Shown: piece after piece, positions 36,776 to 48,110 of the stretch
Layout of the letters: every line of letters starts with the position of its first letter
Numbering within the stretch: the first letter of the stretch is position 1
NCBI RefSeq assembly: GCF_021130785.1
Contig: NC_060211.1
Location: forward strand, 120,342,501-120,406,500
Direction: 5' to 3'
Length of the DNA: 64,000 bases
From: Homalodisca vitripennis
Taxonomy: Eukaryota; Arthropoda; Insecta; Hemiptera; Cicadellidae
Program-made: the position numbers and the translations under genes
Notes under the pieces: generated by a model
Told to the model about the DNA's origin: nothing
What the model saw: the letters and a program-made list of their open reading frames with translations, nothing else
Database searches by the model: none

Positions 36776-37732
36776 GATCGATTTCAGTATAAACCACTGT
36801 AATGTCTAGTAGTAATACTTTAGCTGCGAATAATATTCGCTAAAAATGTTATACAACACTGATATACGAGTACATCACAAATATTAGTATCGGTTATATC
36901 ATCTTAATGATTTTAAAACTAACTAATCTGAAAACCAATCCTTAATCTGTATATGTTTGAATCATAAAATAATCCGGTCACATTTTATTTACTATAACTG
37001 ATCAATACTCTATATTTCACGAAATTATTATCTCATTAAATTAGGTACATATACTAATATTGGAACCTGTAAAGTACCCTGTAATAATTTATATATAGTT
37101 AAGACGTAGATTTAGATCATTACTTATTGGGTGAGTGTTAGCAAAGCACATCACGCATGATGCTGTTAAAACTTTATTTCTGTCAGTCTGTCTCTATACA
37201 GAGTGTCCCGTAATTCTCTGGCACTAGTATATAACAGTATTGCTCAGGTGAAGACAAAACATATTTCACTACATGATCGTGGGTGTCTGGTGCTTTGTTT
37301 CCCATTGGTGTGTCTGTATGTGTTGAAAATTATTATCTAAATAATGTAGATCCTACCAAACTTGGTTCAAATATTTATGGTAATAAGGCTAGTTGTGACA
37401 AAATCATAATAATAAAAGATAATATGACAATATCTTTGATATTTTTGAAATTGCAGCTATTAATACTGTTTAAATTTTAATATCTTAGAAACCAGCAATT
37501 GTAATCAGAAAGTAATAGAATAATATATTTAATGAATATTACCACAAAAATAACCTGAAATTTATAGAGCATGTACTCATGTTTATGTTGTGAAATGTGC
37601 TTGATTTCACCTAAGCAACAATGTGATATATGTTTTTGTCAAAGGGTTACGAAACAAACTGTATATGTTCGTCTTTCCAAAAATGCTCAGTAACGAACTG
37701 ACTTAAACATGAAAGTAGTTTCAATTATTAAG
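36776..37732. other. AT-rich stretch, nothing recognised
   Basis: A TCTGTCAGTCTGTCTCTATA word at about 37181 may be a stray piece of the dispersed family. The frame at 37283-37480 is not recognised. Confidence 0.4.
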
Positions 37733-37900
37733 GCAACACCGAGTTTACAGTTTTGGATGTCACTCCGTGTGATTTGGCTGAGCACCATTAAAGCCTCAAT
37801 AGGATGCTGTAGTTTCTCTTTGAGTTTTGGTGAAATGTAAAAATTTCATCTCTATATCTTTCTGCTTTTCCACTGAATATCTCAAGAATGATCAATGAGC
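37733..37900 (+). repeat. Dispersed repeat family, module A copy
   Basis: GGCAACACCGAGTTTACAG, GATGTCACTCCGTGTG and TTGGCTGAGCACCATTAAAG occur in the same order as related words at 42825-42860 and 58575-58632. About 80 bases later, GAATATCTCAAGAATGATC corresponds to ATATCTCGAGAGTGAAATA at 58941 and ATACCTCGAGAATGACTTG at 42912. Confidence 0.6.
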
Positions 37901-38308
37901 ATTTTTACTACCTCATTACACAAAGTATTTGCCAATGGCAGTTCTAGTAAATTAACCTGGTGTCATTACAGGTGGGTATAGACCTATTTATGTACGAAAA
38001 ATATAATAACGTATATATTCTAGATTAAATACAATAAATAATAAAGGCCATACTTTATTTTTATACGCACTGTGAAAGTAAGGAGAAAATTCTTTTGAAA
38101 GGAAAATTTTTTCTATTTGTTGGGCACTCCATTTCGTAAACCTTACCCGCAACATCGCATGCTGAGTATTCATAAATTGAGTTTGTAAGCTATATTCTAG
38201 GAGTGAGAACCTTGGCAAGGGCCACATTAGCATACTTATTTATGCAACCATTTCGTCCGTTACTCTATTTCGAGCACGTTGAGCGGGCGGACATACATTA
38301 ACCTTGAA
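37901..38308. other. AT-rich stretch downstream of the Ly6-like exon candidate
   Basis: An 81-codon minus-strand frame (37988-38233) contains no cysteine, so it is not the expected continuation of a Ly6-type protein. I see nothing else. Confidence 0.4.
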
Positions 38309-38322
38309 TCAGCGCTCCTTAC

Positions 38323-38530
38323 ACGAGTAACATTGTAGGTGTGAAAGAGATCCAACAAAGAGAACCAGCATTAGTAAACCGAGAGCGGGCAAGTGAGATA
38401 GCCGGGCGTAAGAGATGTTCGAGAGTAGACTTGTGTGATGCAAATTAACAAACGTGAGTAGAATGTTGAGTGCAGGCAAGGTCACACGGCGTCCTTCGTG
38501 GACTGCAATATTTAAACATGAAGTGGGCAT
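38323..38530 (-). CDS. Candidate first coding exon, Ly6/uPAR-type secreted protein
   Basis: A minus-strand frame starting at an ATG (38530) runs 69 codons to a strong donor, CTCGT followed by GTAAGG, with intron G at 38322. Its last part reads LPALGLLMLVLFVGSLSHLQ and then CYSC. A hydrophobic core ending in S-L-S-H directly before L-Q-C-Y-S-C is how many Ly6/uPAR (three-finger) proteins begin: a signal peptide, then the mature N-terminus L-x-C-Y-x-C. In this reading the intron would fall inside the second cysteine codon. Against it, about 45 residues precede the hydrophobic core, which is long for a signal peptide, and I could not find the later cysteine-rich exons or the C-terminal C-N motif in the window. 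Chance in a less AT-rich patch is possible. Confidence 0.2.
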
Positions 38531-38672
38531 AACTATTTTGTAGTAACACTTTCCTGTTGGCGTGATATTATGTCGCTATGTGAATATCCATGCATTGAAT
38601 TTAGGAATTAGGATAATTCAATACATTCGAAAACATATTAAACTATTATTAGTTACAACATGTAATGGGAAA

Positions 38673-38891
38673 TATGTTTAAATGAATAAGATATTTTACA
38701 TATTTTTTTTCTTTTCTTAATGTATAGCCAATATAATGTCTCCTTATGTTATGAAATCATTGGTTTATTTATAAAATTACATCGAACAATTCGTAATAAA
38801 TTCTTAGAATATGCACTTATGTTTAAATGAATAAGATATTTTACATATTTTTTTTCTTTTCTTAATGTATAGCCAATATAATGTCTCCTTA
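38673..38891. repeat. Exact 74-bp direct repeat, offset 145 bp
   Basis: 38673-38746 and 38818-38891 are identical over 74 bases, including a T8 run, starting TATGTTTAAATGAATAAG and ending AATGTCTCCTTA. The 71 bases between them are unique. Exact identity in neutral AT-rich DNA means a very recent tandem duplication with partial loss, or an assembly or haplotype artefact. Confidence 0.93.
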
Positions 38892-39951
38892 AAAACGCAC
38901 TACACAATAATTTACTAATATGTACTGAACAAATGCTATTTAATTTGAAATATTGGAAACACATAAAATAAAAAGTCACTGTTTTATCAGGGGTTATCTA
39001 CGAATATTTTAATATTGGGGTCTAATGCATTTAATATTGCGATTGTATTTGTCGCACATCAAAGGCAAAAAGCCCTGTTCTGTATCATTTCCAATAACAT
39101 TTTATACCAATATTTTAAAGTAAACTATAGTAGTAGTAGATATTGTTGGTTGCAAATAAAAATATACCAGTGCGATAGTCATTATTCTTGATATATCTAA
39201 ATTTAGAATATTAGAGGTATTCGGTCTGAACAGTTTTTTTTCCTATTAAAACTCTTTTAATTATTTGTTAAAACTTTAAGACAACATGTGTACGCCAAGC
39301 TGTGTAGCTAATAACTACATTGTAACTAATCTGGAGGGTTCTAAGTTGATAATATAATTATTCCAGGATGGATTTATGTAATTATATTAATATATCACCC
39401 ATTGTTTATCACAGTTTTATTGAAATATCAGTCTCGATATTTTTTTACTTAAACATGTACAGTGGATATGGCTAACAATTTAGTAGAACCCTAAGATGAA
39501 CAGGTTATAGTAATACCACGGAGCATAAAACAGTAACAACATCAATAACAATTGTATAAAAAATATTTTATTGTGTGGTAATAGCAGACCGTGTTATTTG
39601 AAGAAAGTAGGCAGCTTTCGTTAGCGACTAACTAATAATCTTTTAAAATCTAAGTTGAAACGCAAACATCCGTTTCGAATCCAGTACATTCGATTACAAC
39701 AATTAACATCTACAGCACTCATTTCTAAGCAAAAAATTCGTGTTACGAAATGGCTTATGGATATTCTAGTTTAATCAATAACAAAAACACTAGTAACTGT
39801 ATTTGAATCAAAAGCAATTGGAGTGGACTACGAAAGAAATACATCCCACTCTAAAATGCTGTCACATTCCTCTTGCATAAAACCCTTTTTGTATTAAGTT
39901 TCTTTACTCCTCATTTGTTGAAAGAACAATAAGATATGATTCATTTTACAC
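38892..39951. other. AT-rich stretch, nothing recognised
   Basis: I see no gene or repeat. Confidence 0.5.
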
Positions 39952-40083
39952 GTATTATTTGAGGTAATCGGTTATATTACATATCAAATATAATTTTAAT
40001 TTATTATGCTTCACAATGTATTATTTGAGGTAATCGGTTATATTTTATATCAAATGTAATTTTAATTTATTATGCTTCTTTCA
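39952..40083. repeat. Tandem duplication, 66-bp unit, two copies
   Basis: The unit starts GTATTATTTGAGGTAATCGG at 39952 and again at 40018. The copies differ at only a few positions (TATATTACATATC versus TATATTTTATATC, and AATATAATTT versus AATGTAATTT). Confidence 0.93.
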
Positions 40084-40999
40084 ATACCAAATAAAACATG
40101 ATAAAGAATGAAATTAATGTATTTAGAATTATCAGCACAAACAAATAACATAAACCCATAATTACTACATTTTGCATTGAAATATAAACAGTGTTGCAGT
40201 TATACCTTGTTTCATGGGAAAATGCTCTAATAGTTTTGTATTATTTGATGTTATATGTCAATCATGGCCTATGATGACCTCGTCTTTGAAAGAACCAGCT
40301 CAGAGAAACGTAATCGGGCGCGGAAATGTGAGTGTCTCTAATGATGAATGTGTTGACCGTTGGAATGCTGGTGACAACACACTACTTAGGTCCCTTATCA
40401 CTGCCGGATGTCCCGAGTTATCACGCTAACAGTAGTGAAACATAAAGACGGAATGACGTAATGAGTTAGGAGTTTTCTTTAATGACTCGTAGTCGTTATA
40501 GAAGTTTTTAGAATCACTACAAAAGCACTCTTAACCTTTGATATATTGATGACATCGTATCTTCATATAAAATTTGAAATTCTTAAATTCTTAAGAGTCA
40601 ACATATCTACATAATTATGGACATTTACGGTATTCTTCATTATAATGTATATGTACAATCAGTCATTTTCACATTCTTAGGCGTATTTTAATAATCACCC
40701 GAATATGAAAACAGTAAAGTTATGCCTGATTAAAATAAATCAATATCATAAGTATGTAGAATAAAGTTTAAAAAATAAATTGATTAAAACCTGTAATTTG
40801 AGATATATTTTTTATTTTTCTTATTTTATACAACTTAAACAAAGCTAAACTTCGTCGTCCGATGTCCAGCTCGGTTGGCTGGCTTACTTGCCAAACACTC
40901 ATACTTTATTCCGAGTCTTGCCTTAAAAAACTAGGCCTAGGGAGAAATGAAACTTTAGTGTTAAAATAATATTAAAATTATAGAATGTGAGTTAACAGG
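40084..40999. other. AT-rich DNA with one unrecognised open frame
   Basis: A 71-codon plus-strand frame (40214-40429) lies partly in a less AT-rich patch and starts at ATG, with coding-like composition (DECVDRWNAGDNTLLRSLIT in its second half), but no recognised domain. It could be a single-exon small protein, an exon or chance. Confidence 0.3.
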
Positions 41000-41200
41000 A
41001 GCCCATAGTGTTAATGAAACAAAAGCAGCCTCACATCACAGGAGCAAATGAGGAAATGTGGACTGGCTGACAACAGTTACAATTGGGGCGTGGTTACTGG
41101 CTGGCTAGGCAGTGATTGGTTGTAAACAGTAACAGTTGATGTATGCAGTCGTTCTTCGCAGCCCCAAGGTTAGGTGCAAGGTCTCCTGTGTTGACAGTAT
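41000..41200. promoter_or_regulatory. Possible promoter block: paired CCAAT words and GC box
   Basis: On the plus strand ATTGG (41082-41086) runs into GGGGCGTGG (41085-41093), and a second ATTGG lies at 41115-41119. Read on the minus strand these are two CCAAT boxes flanking a GC-box-like CCACGCCCC. CTGGCTGGCT-type words and an AACAGTTAC/AACAGTAAC pair surround them. The block is less AT-rich than its flanks. No gene start could be placed on either side. Confidence 0.2.
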
Positions 41201-42689
41201 TCATGATTATTTTTCGGTATAAATAATGTTTTAAAGTGGTATTTTTACGAATTACCCACCCTAGCTAACCGTTGTTTCTAGATTCCACAACTTTATTAGA
41301 AGTACAAATTTATATTATATAGTTAATGAAAACTATTGCAATTTTTAATAAATTAAAATCTTGTTTAAAACACCTCTTGATTCAAATACAATCTTATTCC
41401 ATTGAATAAAGTATGATAATTTGCTGGCATGTTCCAATTAACTATACCGGAAGAGGTTTGAAGCGGAACTGAATGTTATAAGGATGAATAATTTGAGGCG
41501 TAATTGATGGGACGTATTATATAACAAATATTTACGTCTGATAAGACAATTGTATAATGTTATTGCAAACAATAAAACATTCTAATTCTGTACTTTTAGT
41601 TTAAACAGGTTTATTTTATAAACAATCAGCATTCAAGACTTTATCCGGTAGGTTGTAAGATCAATAATTGAGAACGAAAATTTGAGAGAAACACCTTGTA
41701 AAACAATGTCCATATCTGTTTTATTAAAAATAGAGCCTGTACATAGAGCTACAATGCACAAATACACACAAATATTGAAATTTCTATAAAATCTATTAGT
41801 TCACCAGTATATTAATAACAGTTTTTCTTACAAATTTTACCTCTTCGTTTTTGTTGTAACATATTAGCGACTTTAATTTTTTCCCAGTGTTATTATCCCA
41901 CTCTGTTATGATAAATGCGTAAAATATCTCGTTTATGCTTCACATATATTCATAACATATTAGCTTGAATTTAGAATTAAAATATTTTTCAATCCAATTC
42001 TGTCAGTAGGTGTAAATTGTTAAATACATTGTATATAGCAATCAGCACTAAAGGTTTGTAATTAATTTAGATTTGTATGTCCAAGACAATCCCGAAAACA
42101 AACATAATCTGAATAATTTAAAAGATGCATTTTGAGTGTATTATATGTACAATATTACTTAGGTGTTAAAGGTAATGTATTACTATTTTAGTTTAACTAT
42201 TTTACAATAATTTTCAATTTGCGGATGATCATTATTGCATATATAAGTTTAGGTATAAATGCGATTTAACTATTTCGTGCTACAAGAAACGTTTCATGTA
42301 ATGACTTAGTTATTATAACATCATCAAACATTTATATACATAATTTTAATTCATAAGCTATAAAATAAGACTTTGGAATTGTGGAAACGAGCATTTTTTT
42401 TTAAGTCAAATATTTATATCTGGTACGAGAAAGAACACATTTTACGATAACATGCCACTGCTGACAGTCTGGGAGGAAATGATGGTAGCATGGAGATAAC
42501 GCGCTACGAGAGGGGGGTTGGGAGACACCCACATTTCGTAGCAATACATTATTTACTCGACATACACCTTCACTTCACTGTTTTTCTCACGATTTCAACT
42601 CTTTTGTACTTAAAGAAAATCTGAATATGTAAACGGTTATTTTAGGAAGTGTAAGGTTTTACGTACTTGCTAAAGTATATAACAAAGGA
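41201..42689. other. AT-rich stretch, nothing recognised
   Basis: A GC-richer patch at 42450-42545, with a G6 run and GAGATAACGCG, has no open frame. I see no gene. Confidence 0.4.
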
Positions 42690-42960
42690 TTTCCTACAGA
42701 GCGTTTAGTGGTCTTGGTTGAGCGTTATCAAAGCCTATCATAATTTCTCTTACGTCTATTTGATCGAATTATACCTCGTAATGAAAAGATTGAGAAGAAG
42801 GTTTGCACGAATCTTCAATTCCATATAGGCAACATCGAGTTTGACTTAGACTCAAGTCCTTCCATACTGTTTAGCTGACTGTTAAGTAAGCCAATAAATA
42901 ACTTAGGGTGATACCTCGAGAATGACTTGAACGTAACGACAAAAATTACTTATACATTTG
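42690..42960 (+). repeat. Dispersed repeat family, module A copy
   Basis: TTGGTTGAGCGTTATCAAAG and CCTATCATAA (from 42716), then ATATAGGCAACATCGAGTTT (from about 42822) and ATACCTCGAGAATGACTTG (from 42912) match words in the copies at 37.7 kb and 58.5 kb. A 63-codon frame just downstream (42927-43118) is not a recognised gene. Confidence 0.6.
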
Positions 42961-43189
42961 TAATTATGCATTTTACTTCATTTATGGGCCTAGCAAAATT
43001 CCTTACCTGTCGAACTCTATTTATTTCTGTATTTATTTTTCCCCTGAGGATATATCGAAAATTAATTGAGTTATGTTGCTTGTATTTTCTTGTTGATGGT
43101 GTATATGTATCCGTGTAGTTTAGCATTATTGCTCTCTAAACTGTGATTACCATGTAAATATATCTCTTGTTTGTCTTTGGCCTAAAAAG

Positions 43190-43325
43190 ACTTGGATATC
43201 TTCTCAGAATGTTTGTCTTTCTTGACTGAAGGATATAACATGAACAAGAGGTTTTTAGTTTTGCAAGCTTATTCAGCGATGGCTTGTACGTGACACGTTT
43301 TTTGTGTCTTCTATCTTGTTTAGTT
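43190..43325 (+). repeat. Dispersed repeat family, module B copy
   Basis: TTTTGCAAGCTTATTCAGCG, then TGGCTTGTACGTGACACGTT and GTGTCTTC, corresponds to the module B words TTTTGCATGCAAACTTAGTG and GACACGTGGTTTTGCGTAC at 20.25 kb. It lies about 300 bp after the module A copy at 42.7 kb, in the same order and orientation as at 20.2 kb and 58.6-59.0 kb. Confidence 0.55.
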
Positions 43326-43784
43326 AAAAATAATATATTTTAAAACCAGTCTAACATGCGAGTGTTAAGTTTAGCTCCCTTTCACCTTCCTCTTACGTGC
43401 GGCATCTAAAACCTGGTGCTGTTGCAGACTTGACTTCTAGAACTTCTAGACTTCTGAAGTCATTTTCGTCTGACGGGATCCAAAAACTCGGTCGGCGACT
43501 ATAGCTGCGTTATTTGTAGAATACTCGGTTGCTCCACCGTGCTTTGGTATCTTCATCGTAGTGCATTCAATTGTGCAACTGATGAGACAATTAGAAGTGA
43601 TATCTATTAATCTAGATAGCACTACTTTTTCTTGTCTGGATTTAATTATTATCCTTATAAAATGATTTAGTAGAATTCCCGATTTTTCTATTTAAGTATT
43701 TAAACGTTACTCTCTAACAAACTATTCCATATTGTAATCTCGAATTAACAAAGTTATAATATAATGTTTGAATATTTATTGATC
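43326..43784. other. Moderately GC-richer DNA beside the LINE relic
   Basis: AGACTTGACTTCTAG-type short repeats occur at 43425-43465. This may hold the 3' part of the LINE, but no recognisable reading or poly-A tail was found. Confidence 0.35.
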
Positions 43785-45000
43785 ACAAAAAAATGTCTTA
43801 CGAAATCAAATTTCTCAGTTCTTTATTTTTAATTATATCTGCAGGTTCGTAATATGCTTTTCACAAATTAGTTTTTGTCTACAATGACTCCAAGATATTT
43901 GATATCATCTACCTTTCCTAATTTTTTGCAATTACATTTGACATAATTGCATTACAAATCAGTAAATTTAAATCGGCTTTAAAATCAAAATCTCTCAAAT
44001 TAAAATTGACATAATTTACTTTTATTTACATTACACCGGTGTTTAAATATAATTAATTCGTCTTAAATCAGATACCTTGTCATATTCCTGATCACAGAAA
44101 TGTCATCAGCGAAAGCAATAAGTCTAACATTGAATTTAAATTCCAATAAATATGTAATAATTATTAAGAAAGGAGTAGCAGCGATGACATAGCCCTGAGG
44201 CACCCTCGCCTCGCTGCGAGCGACTTGTTAGAAAACACGAAACCCAGGGACACACATCGCACTCCCGCCGCTTCCAATGTCGCCAGTAAATCTCAACAAA
44301 TTAAAATGCTTTAAAAACTACCAAAAGGGTTGTTTCCTTCTCACCTACATTACACTAGAATAAATATTATCTGTCACTTTAATAAGAACCTCTTTCGTAG
44401 ATTTATCTCTAAAACCAAATTGATTCTTACTAAAAGAATTTTTACTATGTAAATAACTAATCAACCTCTTTTTCATTAATTTCTTAAAAGTAAAAAAATA
44501 TTGATAAAAAGTCAATAGGCATTATATTATCTAACTTAAAGGGTGAGTTCTTTTTATTGACAGAGACAAAATACTTAAATTGAATAATTCCGGGAATAGT
44601 CACAAATAAAAACTCATATTTATTATTGTAGCCAAAACAGGTTATATTATATGACCAATGTTTTAACCAGATGTGACATGATCAAATCCTGGTGATTTTT
44701 TATTTTTTTATCCTCTTTGAACTTCTAAAAGCTCATTTTTATCCGTCGGAAATACCAAACATGGCTAGCTTGTTAATCTATAAACTTTGCTCATTTAAGC
44801 CATTTGATTGTTGATCATATTTTGAGGTTCACCAGGTATTATTGTGTCAGCTACTATAAGATGAAAAAAAACTTCTCAACTAGTTCTAGTCTAACTTCAG
44901 ATATGGTCGAAATTGTGCCAGTCAACGAATTAACAATTTTATTGATGAGATAGACTGGTTGAATATGGCGAAAGTTTTAAGAGAATATTTCGCTTGAATA
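43785..45000 (-). pseudogene. Non-LTR retrotransposon (LINE) reverse-transcriptase relic
   Basis: On the minus strand the conserved blocks of a LINE reverse transcriptase appear in the right order. An S-P-G-F-D block lies at about 44670-44690. An N-x-x-P-I-x-x-L-S block, the decayed counterpart of NYRPISLLS, lies at 44480-44550. N-Q-F-G-F-R is at 44408-44425. V-V-F-K-A-F lies at 44303-44335, the position of the F-x-D-x-x-K-A-F-D motif. V-P-Q-G-Y is at 44189-44203. A-F-A-D-D-I-S-V-I, the catalytic box, is at about 44093-44116. K-Y-L-G-V-I-V-D is at about 43880-43905. VPQG and FADD are in one open frame of about 40 codons. Stops and frameshifts occur elsewhere, and the KAF-to-VPQG interval is about 30 codons where 60-70 are usual, so there is an internal deletion. 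An upstream F-F-S-S-Y stretch near 44880 fits the region between endonuclease and RT. The endonuclease domain is not recognised. Clade assignment (Jockey, CR1 or similar) is not possible by eye. Confidence 0.88.
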
Positions 45001-47279
45001 TGTCCTGAAACAGCAAGACAAGGTAGAGCGCAGACGATGGGATTTGCTTAAACAAACATGAATTACCTCAGAGTTGCTAAGGGGAACTTCCGTGCTTATG
45101 TTGGGGTTTTGACATTGCTTTCTTTGTTCAATGCCAGTTATACTCGTTCATGTATGTGAGAATAAATTGGAATAAACAATGGCAAATGCCCAAAAAAATC
45201 CCGTTTCCTTCATAATGCTTCTATGGTCAAAAACAAACTTCATGCAATGAAATTGGAATGAAGTGATGACATTGTAAATTTTAAAATTATTATAATACAC
45301 TTAGGATATAATATTGAACATATCGGAAATAAACGCTCCAGTTCCAGTTGATAACGCTATCTTAATTCGAATGAAACCAGTTGTGTAGAACCTACTAATA
45401 TGCAGTGATGGGATTTACTCTAAATGACCACAATAGAACAGTGCGGTACTACAGTAATTTAATATTTTTAAATATATAGGGCTAATTTTGGTATACTTCC
45501 ATAATATTCGGCTTGAGTACTGTAGTATGAATTAGTATAAAATAACTTCATTTTTACGTTAAAATATATGTAAAAAATTATAACCAACTTAATGTTTTCT
45601 AGTAGTACCAATATATCAACGTTCATTAAACAGGCTCCCAGATTTTTTTATTGGTAGGAAGTTGAAAACACACCAGGAAGCATCATATTATATCTTAAAA
45701 TATGACCAAAACAACTAGTTTAGAGTGTAATGCATATGTTTGACTCAGGCTAAAAAAATACTTTAAACAGAGTACTATATCTACTATTAAATTGTTCTCA
45801 GTGAATTATTCTTGGATATCCGCAGACTGCGTCGTCATTCCGGAAATGATTGCTTTGTTATTAAGCAAGGTAGGGAAACTTCGTGACAGCATTGCTGTAA
45901 TTTATGAGGCCTTCAGTTCTCAAACTCGAATATAAAACAAGTGATAAATCTCGGGAAGTAAAACTATTCCCGTGAATCAGGATAATTCTGCAGTGACATA
46001 CACTCTCCCAACCAGCTAATATCATGTTTGTTTAAGTTGCCAAGATAGAAGGTATAACCGTAAAGAAAATTATGCATTATTTAACCCGGGCCTTAAATTA
46101 TTAAGATAAGACTTTAAAAAGGCCAACTATTTGATTTAGGTTAGCAGAACTGAACAAAGACTAGCTTTAATACCAATATTTTTCTCTTAATCCACTTCGA
46201 TCTTGGTGCAACGCCAGTTCAGGTCCTCAGGGCAGAGATAAGCTCTAGCTTTACGAGTTTGCTATTTTACCCTTGAAAGTTAACTTTGGAGTATTTAAAG
46301 CGTCCTGGTGTAACTTCCCTTATTGCATGCAAAATAGCTCCTAAGGTACTATGATCATTTCGATTTTGTACTGTTTATTAATATGGTATCTAGAATCGTT
46401 TTCTTTATAAAAAGCAGAAACGTAGAATAACAGCAACATGATTTAAAACAATGTATTTATAGTGTGATATAATTAGTTATCTCCTCAGCGTAAAACTGTA
46501 CTAAATATTTGGTAAATGTTAAAAAGCTCAGGTAGTAGGGACAACAGTTTCGAATACCAATATATTTATGTGTTAAAGTTAATATTTCTTACTATAAGTA
46601 GCAAAATAAGAATAGAATATATTCATATGAACATGGTAGTAATTATTATAGAAATAGTCGTATATTATGAGTTGTTTATCAATTTAAAACAATTAAAATG
46701 TATTTCAATGATATAATCAAAGACAAATTAATAAATACGACTCAGAACCTGTTAATATAATAGTATAGAATCTACACCAAGATCTAAACAAATGTTTATC
46801 ACATTCTCTCTCATTATACAAATTAAACACATTTCTCACATTGTGTACTAGTGAAAAATTTTCTCAACTGTCAGTAAAATTCGATATGGAAATAATTTAA
46901 TTTTTTTTTCATTTAACCAAAGTATATTTACAATTTTTTAAATCAAAATTTTTAATATTATTCAAATTCTATTACAAATGTTTTAATTTTTTACAATCTT
47001 AATACATTTCACCAGAATTTCCTTAAAAATTATAAGCTACATAAAACATCAAACGTGAAACAAAATTTCTTACCTTTAAATCCTTTATTGTTGTGATTTT
47101 TTTCCTAATTCGTCAGAAGCACATCACGTATCTGCAAAAAAAAAAACAATTTCATATAATTATTCATAATGCTTATGTATTTCTGTTCCAAATGCTATGA
47201 CGGTAGATATATTAATAAAACACTGTTAGTAAATTAGTTTTTGAATTTACACCCACTGGAAAGCTTAAAGTTTGAATTC
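45001..47279. other. AT-rich DNA, possibly including the 5' part of the LINE
   Basis: 45000-45250 is the place where a LINE endonuclease domain would be expected; I cannot read one. Less AT-rich spots at 45820-45990 and 46190-46330 have no frame of interest, and the frame at 46516-46716 is AT-driven. Confidence 0.35.
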
Positions 47280-47545
47280 CGAAACGTATGGAAGTACGCA
47301 TGCTGGGTGCGGGTACCGGTATGCGATAATACTGTGCTTGCCCTAACCATCAACAATGACAAGGGTCATTCATTATCACCGTTATAATTGTGTCCCGTTA
47401 GTGCAATGACGGTCACACAATGGGAGCCTTAGTGTGACCCACAGCCGCAAGGTACCGCAACAATCAACCTTTGTCTTAGTCGAATAGTGGAACATCGGCA
47501 AAACATCCAAAGATAATGACATTCACCGTCCGCAACAGCACAATA
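47280..47545. promoter_or_regulatory. GC-richer block with nested GGTCA-type inverted repeats
   Basis: Three overlapping inverted repeats occupy about 85 bases: AATGAC-AAGG-GTCATT (about 47356-47371); ATTGTGTCCCGTTA (47387-47400) with TGACGGTCACACAAT (47407-47421), nearly complementary; and GGTCACAC (47411-47418) with GTGTGACC (47432-47439), exactly complementary. Each contains GGTCA or TGACC, the half-site of many nuclear hormone receptors, including the ecdysone receptor. No coding frame is present. This is a candidate cis-regulatory element; binding is inferred from word content only. Confidence 0.3.
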
Positions 47546-48064
47546 CTGATCCTTATTTGTGCGTTTTCATATCACTGTTTGCAGAACACATTAGTCAGTG
47601 AAAAAGTATGTAGTTTTCTAGTAAGTATTATTGTTGTTATTTCCTAACTTGTACCACGTCTATTTTCTTGACAGCTCACAAAGTTAAATGAATGTTTGAA
47701 ATGTGGCATTGCAGAACATTATTGACATTATATTGGATGTAAAAAAAGAAACAATAGACACTTACAAGATTTGAAAAGCACAGTTAAAACTATAAAATAA
47801 ATAAAACAATTAAAGTTAATTCTTCAATTCACGGGCATGCCAAAAGACGAAGTAAATATAGACAAGTTCAATGGAAAGTAAAGTATAGGAAGAAGAACCA
47901 AATTTCGGATGGACAACTATTTAGGGTAGCGGTGAAAATAATAAACTGCTCAGGACTGTTTTCGATAAATCGGATTGGCACTTCAAGAAGAAGAACAGCA
48001 CCTCTAGACTGGGCCTTTTCAAAATTTACTGTTACTTTATTTGATCTAACCTAATATCAAACCT

Positions 48065-48066
<2 letters not shown>
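47546..48066. other. AT-rich stretch, nothing recognised
   Basis: I see no gene or repeat. Confidence 0.5.

Positions 48067-48106
<40 letters not shown>
48067..48106. repeat. (TA)n microsatellite
   Basis: A perfect array of about 40 bases, followed by an interrupted TACATACATATATACATA tail. Confidence 0.97.

Positions 48107-48110
<4 letters not shown>

Noticed and set aside
40214..40429. 71-codon frame with coding-like composition
   Set aside because: No recognised family or splice signals; kept only as a note in the stretch description.
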